Assembly: GCA_017418975.1 (NCBI GenBank)
Contig: JAFOMG010000006.1
Coordinates: forward strand, 310,001 to 374,000
Direction: 5' to 3'
Length of the DNA stretch: 64,000 nt
Source: Sphingomonas sp.
Lineage (GTDB): Bacteria > Pseudomonadota > Alphaproteobacteria > Sphingomonadales > Sphingomonadaceae
Shown here: in pieces, positions 1 to 9,340 of the stretch
How positions within the stretch are numbered: position 1 is the stretch's first letter
Layout: every line of letters begins with the position of its first letter
The notes under the pieces: generated by a model
What the model was told of the DNA's origin: nothing
The model's input: only the letters and a program-made list of their open reading frames with translations
Databases searched by the model: none
Made by a program: the position numbers and the translations under genes

Positions 1-1
1 G

Positions 2-217
2 GTCAAGGGGATGATGGCGCAGGGCCGGGTCGGGCTGGACGTCGCCGCCCGCATGGCCGCGGCGACCCCCGCCGCATTCCTGGGGCTGGGCGGGCAGCTG
101 GGCCGGATCGCCCCCGGATTCCGGGCGGACCTGGTGCTGGTGGACGCGGAGCTGACGGTGCTGGAGAGCTGGATTTCCGGCGAGGCCGTCCGGTATCCCG
201 CCCTAAACATAAACTAG
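2..217 (+). CDS. nagA: N-acetylglucosamine-6-phosphate deacetylase, C-terminal end (partial)
   Basis: This is the last 71 residues of an amidohydrolase that enters from outside the window. The visible part has the C-terminal signature of NagA: an alpha-helical stretch ([20 protein letters not shown]), then [10 protein letters not shown] and the closing beta strand with ESWISGE, where the family usually reads TWxxGE. NagA removes the acetyl group from GlcNAc-6-phosphate in the cytoplasm, giving glucosamine-6-phosphate for GlmS/NagB-linked metabolism. The metal-binding residues lie upstream and cannot be checked. Another amidohydrolase of the same superfamily is possible, but this C-terminus fits NagA best. 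Confidence 0.75.
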   Translation, partial: VKGMMAQGRVGLDVAARMAAATPAAFLGLGGQLGRIAPGFRADLVLVDAELTVLESWISGEAVRYPALNIN

Positions 218-272
218 ATCGCGCGTTCCCGGGCGGCTTCCTAAATCGCCCGCCATGCTGCATTCCGGGAAC

Positions 273-1214
273 ATGACGGAGACACAGGCGATCGGCGCGA
301 CCCGGGGGATTTCGCCCGCGCGGCTGACGCATCTCCAGCGGCTCGAGGCCGAGAGCATCCATATCCTGCGCGAAGTCGTCGCCGAGGCGGAGCGTCCGGT
401 GATGCTCTATTCGATCGGCAAGGACAGCGCGGTGATGCTGCACCTCGCGCGCAAGGCATTCTATCCGGCGCCCCCGCCCTTCCCGCTCCTCCATGTCGAT
501 ACGACCTGGAAGTTCCGCGCGATGTACGATCTGCGCGACAAGGCGGCGCGCGACGCGGGCATGGAACTGATCGTCCACAAGAATCCCGAGGCCGAGGCGC
601 AGGGAATCAACCCGTTCGATCATGGCGGCCGCCATACCGACATGTGGAAGACCGAGGGACTGAAGCAGGCGCTCGACCAATATGGCTTCGACGCGGCGTT
701 CGGCGGCGCGCGGCGCGACGAGGAGAAGAGCCGCGCCAAGGAGCGCGTGTTCAGCTTCCGCACCGCGTCGCACCGCTGGGATCCCAAGAACCAGCGGCCC
801 GAGCTGTGGCACCTCTACAATGCCCGCAAGCACAAGGGCGAGAGCATCCGCGTCTTCCCGCTCTCCAACTGGACCGAGCTCGACATCTGGCAATATATCC
901 TCGCCGAGGGGATCGAGATCGTCCCGCTCTATTTCGCCGCGCCGCGGCCTACGGTGGAGCGCGACGGGCTGATCCTGATGGTCGACGACGATCGCTTCCG
1001 GCTGAACCCGGGCGAGGTGCCGGTCACCCGTTCGGTGCGTTTCCGCACCCTCGGCTGCTATCCGCTGACCGGCGCGGTGGAGAGCGAGGCGGATACGTTG
1101 GAGGCCGTGATCCGGGAGATGCTGCTGACCACGACCTCGGAGCGCCAGGGCCGCGCGATCGACCATGACCAGGCGGCAAGCATGGAGAAGAAGAAGCAGG
1201 AGGGGTATTTCTGA
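273..1214 (+). CDS. cysD: Sulfate adenylyltransferase subunit 2
   Basis: CysD is the catalytic subunit of ATP sulfurylase. It forms adenosine 5'-phosphosulfate (APS) from ATP and sulfate, with the GTPase CysN as partner. The protein has the N-terminal [18 protein letters not shown] helix, the PP-loop SIGKDSAVM, the [10 protein letters not shown] strand, the [15 protein letters not shown] loop and the C-terminal [15 protein letters not shown] region, all as in the PAPS-reductase-like N-type ATP pyrophosphatase fold. Length (313 aa) is normal. An in-frame ATG at 255 would add MLHSGN; 273 was preferred because it gives a family-like N-terminus, though neither start has a strong Shine-Dalgarno. 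cysNC follows after a 157-base gap filled by palindromic repeats. Confidence 0.93.
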   Translation: MTETQAIGATRGISPARLTHLQRLEAESIHILREVVAEAERPVMLYSIGKDSAVMLHLARKAFYPAPPPFPLLHVDTTWKFRAMYDLRDKAARDAGMELIVHKNPEAEAQGINPFDHGGRHTDMWKTEGLKQALDQYGFDAAFGGARRDEEKSRAKERVFSFRTASHRWDPKNQRPELWHLYNARKHKGESIRVFPLSNWTELDIWQYILAEGIEIVPLYFAAPRPTVERDGLILMVDDDRFRLNPGEVPVTRSVRFRTLGCYPLTGAVESEADTLEAVIREMLLTTTSERQGRAIDHDQAASMEKKKQEGYF

Positions 1215-1271
1215 TGGCCCGCGCTTCTTCCCGCATTCTCGCCCCTTTTTCCGGCGCCCTCGCCCCTTTCC

Positions 1272-1357
1272 CCGTCATCCCCGCGCAGGCGGGGATCCAG
1301 GGTTTCTCTGCCGTGTCGCCCGTGACTCTGGATCCCCGCCCGCGCGGGGATGACGGG
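1272..1357. repeat. Pair of inverted copies of the short palindromic intergenic repeat
   Basis: Two copies of a palindromic unit beginning ccgtcatccccgcgcaggcg face each other, separated by about 30 bases. Together they can form a large stem in the cysD-cysNC gap. The same unit recurs at 12816, 12955, 27179, 43579, 48738, 48819, 51648 and 51733, always between genes. It resembles REP-like elements seen in sphingomonads. Here it would lie inside the transcript, so it may affect mRNA stability or CysD/CysNC stoichiometry; that role is inference. Confidence 0.85.
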
Positions 1358-1371
1358 TTGGGAGAGCACGC

Positions 1372-3285
1372 ATGACCTCCTACCGCCCCGACGCGCTCAT
1401 CGCGTCCGACATCTCCGCCTATCTCCGGCTGCACCAGAACAAGTCGCTGCTGCGCTTCATCACCTGCGGCAGCGTGGACGACGGCAAGTCCACGCTGATC
1501 GGGCGGCTGCTCTATGATTCGAAGATGATCTTCGAGGACCAGCTCGCCAGCCTCGAGGCCGACAGCAAGCGGCTGGGCACGCAGGGGCAGGAGATCGATT
1601 TCGCGCTGCTCGTCGACGGCCTCGCCGCCGAGCGCGAGCAGGGCATCACCATCGACGTCGCCTATCGCTTCTTCGCGACAGAAAAGCGCAAGTTCATCGT
1701 CGCCGACACGCCTGGCCACGAGCAATATACCCGCAACATGGTGACCGGCGCGTCGACCGCCGATCTCGCCGTGATCCTGATCGACGCGCGCAAGGGCGTG
1801 CTCACCCAGACGCGGCGGCACTCGTACCTCTGCCACCTGCTCGGCATCCGCCACATCGTGCTGGCGGTGAACAAGATGGACCTGATCGGCTATGATCAGG
1901 CCGTCTATGACGCGATCGTCGAGGACTATCGCGGATTTGCCGACAGCATCGGCATCGCCGGCTTCACGCCGATCCCGATCTCGGGCTTCAAGGGCGACAA
2001 CATCACCGGCCCGAGCGCGAACACGCCCTGGCATGCGGGGCCGGCGCTGCTCGAGCATCTGGAGAGCGTCCAGATCGATGCCGATGCGGACGCCGCACGG
2101 CCCTTCCGCCTGCCCGTGCAATGGGTGAACCGCCCCAATCTCGACTTCCGGGGGTTCGCCGGCATGATCGCGTCGGGCAGCATAAGCCCGGGCGACAAGG
2201 TGCGCATCCTGCCCTCGGGCCAGACCAGCAGCGTCGCGCGGATCGTCGCGCTCGGCGGGGATCGGGCCGGGGCGGTGGCGGGCGAGAGCGTGACCATCAC
2301 GCTGGCCGACGAAGTCGATTGCTCGCGCGGCGACGTGATCGCCGCCGCCGATGCGCCGCCCCAGGTGGCCGACCAGTTCCAGGCCACCATCGTATGGATG
2401 GATCAGGCCGAGATGCTCCCCGGCCGCGCCTATTGGCTCAAGCTCGGCACCCAGATGGTCAGCGCCACCGTCCAGCCGCCGCGCCATGCCGTGTGCGTCA
2501 ACACCATGGCCGAGCTTAGCGTGAAGACGCTGGGGCTCAACGATATCGGCGTGGCCGAGGTCTATACCGATCGCGGCATCGTCTTCGAGCCCTATGCCGA
2601 GAGCAAGGATCTGGGCGGCTTCATCCTGATCGACAAGGCGACCAACGCCACCGTGGCCGCGGGCATGCTCAACTTCGCGCTGCGCCGCGCGCAGAACGTG
2701 CATTGGCAGGCGGTGGAGATCAACCGCGAGGCCCATGCCCGGCAGAAGCACCAGGCGCCGCGGCTGCTCTGGTTCACCGGGCTCTCCGGCTCGGGCAAGT
2801 CGACCATCGCCAACATGGTGGAGAAGCGCCTTCACGCGCTCGGCAAGCACAGCTTCCTGCTCGACGGCGACAATATCCGCCACGGGCTCAACCGGGATCT
2901 GGGCTTCACCGATGCCGACCGGATCGAGAATATCCGCCGCGTCGGCGAAGTCGCCCGGCTGATGACCGATGCGGGGCTGATCGTGCTCACTGCCTTCATC
3001 TCGCCCTTCCGCGCCGAGCGCGAGCTGGTCCGCAAGCTGCTGCCCGAGGGCGAGTTCTTCGAGATCTTCGTCGACACGCCGCTGGAAGTTGCCGAGGCGC
3101 GCGACGTGAAGGGCCTCTACAAAAAGGCGCGCGCCGGCCAGATTGCCAATTTCACCGGCATCTCCAGCCCCTATGAGGCGCCGCAGAATCCGGAGATCCG
3201 GGTGGACACGACCAGGGAGACGCCCGAAGCCGCCGCCGAGCGGATCGTGGAGGCGATCATGGGCACCTGGAGTCCGGTGATTTGA
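1372..3285 (+). CDS. cysNC: Bifunctional sulfate adenylyltransferase subunit 1 / adenylylsulfate kinase
   Basis: A fusion of the CysN GTPase and the CysC APS kinase (637 aa). The N-terminal half carries the GTP-binding motifs [14 protein letters not shown] (about residues 34-47), [12 protein letters not shown] and NKMD, followed by EF-Tu-like beta-barrel domains. From about residue 460 comes the APS kinase with the P-loop GLSGSGKST and the [10 protein letters not shown] and [11 protein letters not shown] motifs. CysN drives APS formation by CysD through GTP hydrolysis, and CysC then phosphorylates APS to PAPS. The fused form is common in alphaproteobacteria. The stop overlaps the start of cysQ by four bases, so the two are probably translationally coupled. 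Confidence 0.95.
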   Translation: MTSYRPDALIASDISAYLRLHQNKSLLRFITCGSVDDGKSTLIGRLLYDSKMIFEDQLASLEADSKRLGTQGQEIDFALLVDGLAAEREQGITIDVAYRFFATEKRKFIVADTPGHEQYTRNMVTGASTADLAVILIDARKGVLTQTRRHSYLCHLLGIRHIVLAVNKMDLIGYDQAVYDAIVEDYRGFADSIGIAGFTPIPISGFKGDNITGPSANTPWHAGPALLEHLESVQIDADADAARPFRLPVQWVNRPNLDFRGFAGMIASGSISPGDKVRILPSGQTSSVARIVALGGDRAGAVAGESVTITLADEVDCSRGDVIAAADAPPQVADQFQATIVWMDQAEMLPGRAYWLKLGTQMVSATVQPPRHAVCVNTMAELSVKTLGLNDIGVAEVYTDRGIVFEPYAESKDLGGFILIDKATNATVAAGMLNFALRRAQNVHWQAVEINREAHARQKHQAPRLLWFTGLSGSGKSTIANMVEKRLHALGKHSFLLDGDNIRHGLNRDLGFTDADRIENIRRVGEVARLMTDAGLIVLTAFISPFRAERELVRKLLPEGEFFEIFVDTPLEVAEARDVKGLYKKARAGQIANFTGISSPYEAPQNPEIRVDTTRETPEAAAERIVEAIMGTWSPVI

Positions 3286-4001
3286 CCGACGCGGAACTCG
3301 CCCGGGCGATCGCCGACGAAGCGGGTGCGCTGCTGCTGCGCATCCAGGACGAATGCGCGGGCGGGGATCGCGGCGACCGCGAGGCCAATATCCTCATCCT
3401 CGACCGGCTGCGCGCGGCGAGGCCCGGCGACGCGATCCTTTCCGAGGAATCCGCCGACGATCCGGCCCGGCTGTCGGCACGGCGCGTGTGGATCGTCGAT
3501 CCGCTCGACGGCACGCGCGAGTTCGCGGAACGGCGCGAGGATTGGGCGGTGCATGTCGCGCTGGCCGTGGATGGCCGGGCGGCGGTAGGCGCCGTCGCCC
3601 TGCCCCGGCTCGGCTGCACGCTCTCCAGCGACTGCCCGCCCGCGCTGCCCGAAGGTGAATTGCCGCCGCGCATGCTGGTGAGCCGCAGCCGGCCGAGCCA
3701 GCTCTGCGCCGGCGTGGGCGAGCGGATCGGCGCGGTGCATATCGGCATGGGCTCGGCCGGTGCCAAGGCAATGGCGGTGGTGCGCGGCGAGGCCGAGATC
3801 TACCTCCATTCGGGCGGCCAGCATCAATGGGACAATTGCGCGCCGGTGGCGGTGGCGCTCGCCGCGGGGCTCCACGCCTCGCGGATCGACGGTTCGCCGA
3901 TCGTCTACAACCAGGCCAGCACGAGCATCCCCGACCTGCTGATCTGCCGCCGCGAATGGGCGCCGATCGTGCTCGAGGCGGTGCGGGACTGCGGCGCGTA
4001 G
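3282..4001 (+). CDS. cysQ: 3'(2'),5'-bisphosphate nucleotidase CysQ
   Basis: An inositol-monophosphatase-family phosphatase that hydrolyses 3'-phosphoadenosine 5'-phosphate (PAP), the inhibitory by-product of PAPS use. The metal-binding motifs are clear: ILSEESAD (about residues 47-54), then [11 protein letters not shown] (about 70-80), and the C-terminal [17 protein letters not shown]. The start is a TTG overlapping the cysNC stop (TTGA). Length of 239 aa is a little short for the family but complete. The order cysD-cysNC-cysQ makes a sulfate activation and recycling unit; no sulfite reductase gene is seen in the window. Confidence 0.92.
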   Translation: MTDAELARAIADEAGALLLRIQDECAGGDRGDREANILILDRLRAARPGDAILSEESADDPARLSARRVWIVDPLDGTREFAERREDWAVHVALAVDGRAAVGAVALPRLGCTLSSDCPPALPEGELPPRMLVSRSRPSQLCAGVGERIGAVHIGMGSAGAKAMAVVRGEAEIYLHSGGQHQWDNCAPVAVALAAGLHASRIDGSPIVYNQASTSIPDLLICRREWAPIVLEAVRDCGA

Positions 4002-4004
4002 ATT

Positions 4005-4031
4005 CCCCTCCCTGGAAAGGAGGGGGTTCTT
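4005..4031 (+). terminator. Probable terminator after cysQ
   Basis: A hairpin with a 7-bp stem (cccctcc / ggagggg) begins four bases after the cysQ stop and is followed by gttctt. The T-tract is weak, but the position suits the end of the cys unit. Confidence 0.5.
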
Positions 4032-4068
4032 GTGAGATTCGCCCCGTAAGTGACTCTTCGCGATTCCC

Positions 4069-4097
4069 CGCGACTCGCGGAGTCACCGCGAGTCGCG
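4069..4097. repeat. Perfect 12-bp inverted repeat upstream of the SET-domain gene
   Basis: The arms cgcgactcgcgg and ccgcgagtcgcg are perfect complements separated by five bases. The element sits 55 bases before the chosen start of the downstream gene. It could be a second terminator stem, a regulator site or a leader hairpin; the sequence alone does not decide. Confidence 0.6.
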
Positions 4098-4151
4098 CGT
4101 AGACGACGAATCCGGGACATGGTAAACGCTCCGTTTGGGAGGGAGCGTAAT

Positions 4152-5300
4152 TTGACCGCCGATATCTGGTTCCTGCTGGCGATCGGCTTCAGCTTCGCGG
4201 GCTATGCGACCTATCTGATCGGGCTGCGTCGCGAGCTGGTGGAGCCGAACCGCGCGTCATGGCTGATCTGGAGCGCGGCGACTTCGCTCGAGGCGCTGAC
4301 CTATGCCGCGGTGAATCCGGGCGCGCCGCAAGGCTGGGTGTTCGCGCTCTCCTCGATCGCCTGCATACTGGTGACGATCGGCATCTGGCGGCGCTCGTCC
4401 TGGGCCCCGCCCTCGCCCACCGAGACCTTCTGCATCGCGGCCAGCCTGAGTGCGCTGATGCTGTGGCTCGTCTTCCGCGAGGCTTTCTGGGCGCACATGC
4501 TGGTGGTGCTCGCCGTCCCGGTGAGCTTCTGGCCGACCTGGGCAAGCGTATGGACCGATCGCAACCGCGAGCGCTCGCCGGCCTGGGGCCTGTGGACCTT
4601 CGGCGATCTCGCCACGCTGCTCGTCGCGGTGCGCGCGACCCAGCCGGGGGTGGCCGAACTCGCCTATGTCATCGTCGAGCTCCTCTGCCATGCCAGCATA
4701 TGGTTCCTGATCGGCCTGGCGACGATCAACCCGCTGCGCGCCTTCGGCACGCGCCGCGGCGGGCTGCGCTGGCTCGATCGCTACCGGCCTTCGAACAATC
4801 TGTTCAAAGTGGGCGAGAACCATCTGGGCAAGGCCGTGTTCGCCGCGAGCGCCTTTGCCGAGGGCGATGTGCTGATCGAGTTCACCGGCCGGCGTTTCCG
4901 CGCCGACCAGATCCCCAGCCTGATGCGCGGCCGGGGCGACCGCTTCGTGCAGGTGACGCCGGACCATTATATGGGCCCGTCCGGCCGGATCGACGATCTG
5001 GTCAATCACAGCTGCGACCCCAATGCCGGCCTGCGTTTCACCGATACGGGCGTGTTTCTGGTCGCGGTGCGCGCGATCCAGCCGGGCGAGGAAATCGCCT
5101 GGGACTATTCGACGACGCTCCGGGAATCGAACTGGCACATGATCTGCCAGTGCCGCGCGCCCGAATGCCGCCGGGTGATCGGCAATTTCGACAGCCTCGA
5201 CCCGGACCGGCAGGAATGGTTCCGGGCACGCAACCTCGTCGCGCCCTATCTGCGCCGCAAGGACGAAGTGGCGGGGACGCGGAAGGCCGTGGGGCGGTAA
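4152..5300 (+). CDS. Membrane protein with C-terminal SET domain (putative protein-lysine methyltransferase)
   Basis: The first roughly 190 residues contain about six or seven hydrophobic segments (for example IWFLLAIGFSFAGYATYLIG). The last roughly 150 form a SET domain: NLFKVGENHLGKAVFAA, the catalytic-core motif LVNHSCDPNAGL, then GEEIAWDYSTT, and a post-SET region CQCRAPECRRVIGNF with clustered cysteines that could bind zinc. SET domains transfer methyl groups from S-adenosylmethionine to lysines; the bacterial substrate is unknown here. The TTG at 4152 is preferred because GGGAGGGAG lies about eight bases upstream. An ATG at 4119 would add 11 residues, and one at 4050 would read through the 4069 hairpin. 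The N-terminal part loosely resembles small PQ-loop-type membrane domains. Confidence 0.8.
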   Translation: MTADIWFLLAIGFSFAGYATYLIGLRRELVEPNRASWLIWSAATSLEALTYAAVNPGAPQGWVFALSSIACILVTIGIWRRSSWAPPSPTETFCIAASLSALMLWLVFREAFWAHMLVVLAVPVSFWPTWASVWTDRNRERSPAWGLWTFGDLATLLVAVRATQPGVAELAYVIVELLCHASIWFLIGLATINPLRAFGTRRGGLRWLDRYRPSNNLFKVGENHLGKAVFAASAFAEGDVLIEFTGRRFRADQIPSLMRGRGDRFVQVTPDHYMGPSGRIDDLVNHSCDPNAGLRFTDTGVFLVAVRAIQPGEEIAWDYSTTLRESNWHMICQCRAPECRRVIGNFDSLDPDRQEWFRARNLVAPYLRRKDEVAGTRKAVGR

Positions 5301-5307
5301 CTAAACT

Positions 5308-5442
5308 CCTTCTCCCCTTGTGGGAGAAGGAAGGGGCCCGCTCGCGAAGCGAGTGGGAAGGATGAGGGGGGACGGAGGCTCACTCCCCCTCACCCTTCCG
5401 CCGACTTCGTCGGCTCCCTCCCTCTCCCACAAGGGGAGAGGG
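5308..5442. repeat. Long imperfect inverted repeat between convergent genes
   Basis: Each arm is close to 58 bases. The left arm starts with tccttctccccttgtgggag and the right arm closes with its complement (ctcccacaaggggagaggg). Smaller hairpins are nested inside (cgctcgcgaagcgag on the left, ccgacttcgtcgg on the right). It occupies the space between the SET-domain gene (plus) and a histidine kinase (minus), so it would serve as a bidirectional terminator. The internal hairpins suggest a mobile palindromic repeat rather than a simple terminator. Confidence 0.75.
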
Positions 5443-5451
5443 AAAGTGGAA

Positions 5452-7302
5452 TTACGCCGCAATCCCGTTCGGCTGCACCAGCCGCGCCGTGCCCAGCGTC
5501 AGGATCGCCTTGGCCCCGGTTCCCTTGCCGTCGCTCACCAGGTCGAGCTTGCCTTCCATCGTCAGCATCGAATTGGCGCACCAGTGGAGGCCCAGGCCGC
5601 CCGATTTGTGCGCCCGGGTGGAGAAGCCGCGCTGGAAGAGCGTCGGCGCCGTAGCGGGGTCGAATCCCTCGCCATCGTCGCGGATATGGATCTCGGTGCT
5701 GTCGTCCTTGTCCCGGATCGTCACCGAGATCGAGCCGCTGCCGCGCCCGGTCGCGGCGATGGCCTCCGCAGCATTGGCGAAGAGATTGCCGACGACCTGG
5801 CTGAGGATCACGCGGTTGGCCATCACCCAGTGCGGCTTGGACGGGAAGCTGAAGGCAATCGAATTCTCGCCCGAATAGCGCGCGATGGTGGCGTTCTGGG
5901 CGACGATATCGGTGATGTCGCAGGCATCGAGCGGCGGGCGCTCGTGCGCCGCCTCCTGCTGCTGGCCGATGATCTCCAGCACATGGTGCAGCGCCTCGCG
6001 GCCGATCGCGATCTGCGCGCGACGATCGGCCCGCTCCTGCTCGACGCTTTCGATCGCGGCGGCAAGGAAGGCGACGAGCTTCTGCCGGCGCACCGCGGGA
6101 AGCTCCTCGCTCGCCAGCTCGCCGAGCGCGCGATCGAGCAATGCCCGGTCCATCGGCGCGCCGCTGCCCAGCCCCTGGCTGAGCACGGTGCTGATCGGGT
6201 TCAGCGCATTGCGGACATTGTGCATCACCGCCACCGCGCTCTCGCTGCGACCCAGGGTGAAGCTCTGCACCTCGAGCTGCTCGCGCAGGTCCTTGAGCTG
6301 CCGGAGCATCGAGTTGAAGCTGGTGACCAGGCTGCCGATCTCGTCGTCGCGCGGCCTGTCCGTCAGCAGTCCGAGCGTGCCCGAGGCGCGGACCACGCCC
6401 ATGTGGCGCTCGACGCGCTTAAGCGGCGCCAGGACGAGGCGCGCGATCATCCGGCGCAGCACCAGCAGCACGATCGCCAGCAGGATCGACGACCCGACCA
6501 CGGCGAGCACGAGCATCCGCGTGCCAAGCGTCGAGAGGTCGCGCGGCACGCTATAGGTGGCCGTGGCGACCGGGCGGCCGTCCGGCCCCGGGATCGGCAC
6601 GGCGATGCGGGTCCGGGTAGCGCCCGGGGCCTTGGTGACCGCGGCGACGGGATGGTCGAGGGCGAGGGCGGCCTTGAGCTGGAGCAGGGTGCTGAGCTGC
6701 GCCGCGGTGACGGCGCGGGCCATCAGCACATAGCCGCGCGGCGTGCCGCTGCCGTCGCTCCTGCGCACCTGCGCGATGCCGATCGCGGCCAGCGTGTCTC
6801 CCAGGCGAATGAAGAATCCGGCCGAGCTCTGTCCATGCAGCATCCGCGCGAAATCGAACCGGGCGATGGCCTGGGCGAGGCGCGCGCGCATCGCGGGCAC
6901 ATCGGCCTGCTTCTCGAGGTCGAGCCAGCGCGCGATCACGATTTCGCGATCGGGCCGGACATAGGCCATGCCGTTGACGTCGAGATTGACCATGGCCAGC
7001 GTGGAGAAGCTCTCATCCTCGAACGCCTTGGTCGGATGCGCCATATAGTCGTAGGACGAGTTCCAGTCGCCATAGTCGCGCACGGCGTTCTCGACCTTGG
7101 CCGAGACATCGTGGACGACCGCCTGGGTGCGCGCGACATGCGCGTCGACCGCGTCGCGTTCGAGCCGGTTGAAGCTCGGCGTGATGACGGTGGCGAGCAT
7201 CAGCGTCAGCGCAGCGGCGCCGATGACGCCGACGCCGGTGAGGATCAGGACCAGTTTCGCGCCGAGCGAGGCCGGCGCCTTGAGGCGCCTTGCGCGGGGC
7301 AT
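5452..7302 (-). CDS. CHASE4-HAMP sensor histidine kinase
   Basis: A membrane-bound sensor kinase of 616 aa. After a short basic N-terminus there is one transmembrane segment (LVLILTGVGVIGAAALTLML, about residues 16-35). A periplasmic CHASE4-like domain follows (contains VENAVRDYGDWNSSYDYMA), then a second membrane segment near residue 275 and a HAMP linker. The phosphoacceptor helix is AVMHNVRNALNPIS, and the ATPase domain has NLFANAAEAI (N box), IRDDGEGFD (G1) and GGLGLHWCAN (G2). The start was set at 7302, where ATG overlaps the stop of the upstream receiver-GGDEF-EAL gene by one base (TGATG). That coupling suggests the two form a sensor-effector pair; the ligand is unknown. Confidence 0.88.
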   Translation of the reverse strand: MPRARRLKAPASLGAKLVLILTGVGVIGAAALTLMLATVITPSFNRLERDAVDAHVARTQAVVHDVSAKVENAVRDYGDWNSSYDYMAHPTKAFEDESFSTLAMVNLDVNGMAYVRPDREIVIARWLDLEKQADVPAMRARLAQAIARFDFARMLHGQSSAGFFIRLGDTLAAIGIAQVRRSDGSGTPRGYVLMARAVTAAQLSTLLQLKAALALDHPVAAVTKAPGATRTRIAVPIPGPDGRPVATATYSVPRDLSTLGTRMLVLAVVGSSILLAIVLLVLRRMIARLVLAPLKRVERHMGVVRASGTLGLLTDRPRDDEIGSLVTSFNSMLRQLKDLREQLEVQSFTLGRSESAVAVMHNVRNALNPISTVLSQGLGSGAPMDRALLDRALGELASEELPAVRRQKLVAFLAAAIESVEQERADRRAQIAIGREALHHVLEIIGQQQEAAHERPPLDACDITDIVAQNATIARYSGENSIAFSFPSKPHWVMANRVILSQVVGNLFANAAEAIAATGRGSGSISVTIRDKDDSTEIHIRDDGEGFDPATAPTLFQRGFSTRAHKSGGLGLHWCANSMLTMEGKLDLVSDGKGTGAKAILTLGTARLVQPNGIAA

Positions 7303-9194
7303 CAGCCGCGCGTCCCGTTGCCCAGCTCGACCTCGACGGCCTCCGCTTCGCCGATATATCCCCTCTGCGCGAGCACCAGCGCATCCTCGGCGTCCATCGG
7401 GCGCGCGAGATAATAGCCCTGGAGGTGGCTGCAGCCGGCGACGCGAAGCGACTGGAGCTGCGTCTCGGTCTCGACGCCCTCGGCCACCACTTCCATGCCC
7501 AGCGCCCGGCCGAGATGGATGATCGAATGGACGATCGCCGCGCTCTCGCGCTCGCGGCCCATGCCGTCGACGAAGCTGCGGTCGATCTTCAGGCAGTCCA
7601 GCGCGAAGCGGCGGATATTGTAGAGGCTGGAATAGCCGGTACCGAAATCGTCGAGCGCGATGCGGAAGCCCATCTGGCGGAGCTTGAACAGCGTATCGGC
7701 GGCGCGCTCGACATCGTCGAAGATCGCGGTCTCGGTGATCTCGATCTGGAAGCGCCCGGGCTCGACGCCGGCATTGGCCACCCGCTCCATCACATGGCCG
7801 ACGAAATTGTGGCGGCGGAACTGGCGCGGCGAGAAGTTCACCGAGACATATTGGCCGGGCCAGGTCTTGAGCGTCTCCACCGCCTGGTCGATCACCCAGT
7901 CGCCCAGTTCGTGGATCAGGTTCGATTCCTCGGCGATCGGGATGAACATGCCGGGCGAGACCATGCCATATTCCGGGCTGCACCAGCGGATCAGCGCCTC
8001 GAAGCCGGTGATCTCCAGCGCGTCGCGCCCGACGATCGGCTGGAAGACCAGCTTCAGCTCGCCCTTGGCGATCGCTTCGGAGAGACCGCCCTCGATCTGG
8101 CGGCGGAAGCGGATCGATTCGTCCATCACTTCGTCGAACAGGCGGACGATGCCGCGGCCATTATGCTTGGCCTCGTTGAGCGCGAGATCGGCCCGGCGCA
8201 TCACGTCGATCGGGTCGTGGATCGTGCGCGGCTGGACGACCATCAGGCCGACCGAGGCACCGCCCTGGACCGAATGGCCGAACACCTTGAAGCTGATCGA
8301 CACGGCCTTGAGCATGCGCTCGGCGATCATCGTCGCCTCGTCCTCGCCGGTGACCGGGTAGAGCATCGCGAACTCGTCGCCGCCCAGGCGCGCGACGAAG
8401 CCGTTGGCGGGCACCTGCTGGCGCAGGATCTCGCAGACCATGCGAATCAGCTCGTCGCCCGCGAGATGGCCGAGCGTGTCGTTGACGATCTTGAACCGGT
8501 CGAGGTCCATCATCGCCATGGCGAAGCATTGCTCGCCCTTCACTGCCTTGCCGAGCATGTGGAGGAAGGCGAGCCGGTTGGGCGCGTCGGTGAGCGAATC
8601 ATGGTTCGCCATGTGCACGGCGCGCGATTCATTGGCGGCGAGCTCGAGCTTCTGTTCCTCGAGCAGGGTGATCGCGTTGCGCAGCTTGGCGTCCGCTTCC
8701 CAGCGATGGGCGAGCGCGGTGGCGGTCTGGATCACCTCTTCGGCCTGGAAAGGCTTGGCGATGTAGAAGATCTTGTCGACCGGGCCGGCGGCGCGGCTGA
8801 TGTCGAGGGGCGAGAAATCCGAATAGCCGGTGACGATGACGAGATTGATGTCGGGATCGAGCGCGCGGATGCGGCGCGCGGTTTCCTTGCCGTCGATCCC
8901 CGGGGGCATGCGCACGTCGATGAAGGCGACCGAGAAGCGCTTGCCGGTTTCCAGCGAATCCTTGATCGCCTCGACCGCGTCGAGACCCTGGTTGAAATGC
9001 GCGCACTGGAAATCGATCGCGTCGTCGGCCGGCTCGGGCACGGCATCGTCGTCGCCGAACAGTTCGGCCGCCATCGCGTTCAGGGCGCTGGCATTGCCGC
9101 CTTTGCGGGCCCCGAACACCTGGCGATATGATTCGTGCATCGCCGGTTCGTCGTCCACGATCAGAATGCGCACGTTCGAAATCCCCTCGCTCAT
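7302..9194 (-). CDS. Response regulator with GGDEF and EAL domains (cyclic di-GMP turnover)
   Basis: A 630-aa protein with an N-terminal receiver domain (ILIVDDEPAM; phosphoacceptor Asp in FIDVRMPPGIDG, near residue 93; conserved Lys in IAKPFQ). A GGDEF domain follows with an intact active site (RLGGDEFAMLY), then an EAL domain with GFEALIRW, ITETAIFDD, LDDFGTGYSSL and EGVET. Both catalytic signatures are present, so it may make and break c-di-GMP. The receiver carries an insertion after the acidic pocket (residues about 30-65) that is unusual. Start: ATG at 9194; a TTG two codons upstream is less likely. It is coupled to the downstream histidine kinase, which probably phosphorylates it. Confidence 0.92.
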   Translation of the reverse strand: MSEGISNVRILIVDDEPAMHESYRQVFGARKGGNASALNAMAAELFGDDDAVPEPADDAIDFQCAHFNQGLDAVEAIKDSLETGKRFSVAFIDVRMPPGIDGKETARRIRALDPDINLVIVTGYSDFSPLDISRAAGPVDKIFYIAKPFQAEEVIQTATALAHRWEADAKLRNAITLLEEQKLELAANESRAVHMANHDSLTDAPNRLAFLHMLGKAVKGEQCFAMAMMDLDRFKIVNDTLGHLAGDELIRMVCEILRQQVPANGFVARLGGDEFAMLYPVTGEDEATMIAERMLKAVSISFKVFGHSVQGGASVGLMVVQPRTIHDPIDVMRRADLALNEAKHNGRGIVRLFDEVMDESIRFRRQIEGGLSEAIAKGELKLVFQPIVGRDALEITGFEALIRWCSPEYGMVSPGMFIPIAEESNLIHELGDWVIDQAVETLKTWPGQYVSVNFSPRQFRRHNFVGHVMERVANAGVEPGRFQIEITETAIFDDVERAADTLFKLRQMGFRIALDDFGTGYSSLYNIRRFALDCLKIDRSFVDGMGRERESAAIVHSIIHLGRALGMEVVAEGVETETQLQSLRVAGCSHLQGYYLARPMDAEDALVLAQRGYIGEAEAVEVELGNGTRG

Positions 9195-9340
9195 TCCCAA
9201 ACGAGGTAAGCGGACAGCGTTAAGGAGGGGTAAAATCCGGCCCCCGCACAGAGGGAAAACCGCCAGCCAGGGTTAAGAACGGCGCGCGGTTTACCCGCCG
9301 GTCCGCGCGCGATAGCTAGTCCTCCACGATAGGAGGATGC

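Noticed and set aside
1272..1357. CRISPR-like repeats
   Set aside because: The units are palindromic, occur as opposed pairs far apart, and have no regular spacer array or cas genes.
5320..7413. 697-codon plus-strand frame opposite the CHASE4 kinase
   Set aside because: The first part runs through the long palindrome and the rest mirrors the kinase codons; the sense frame has all kinase boxes.
7303..7983. N-terminal extension of the histidine kinase frame up to 7983
   Set aside because: That stretch is antisense-free but lies within the upstream EAL-domain gene in another frame and reads as Arg-rich noise; the kinase starts at 7302 with MPRARRLKAP.
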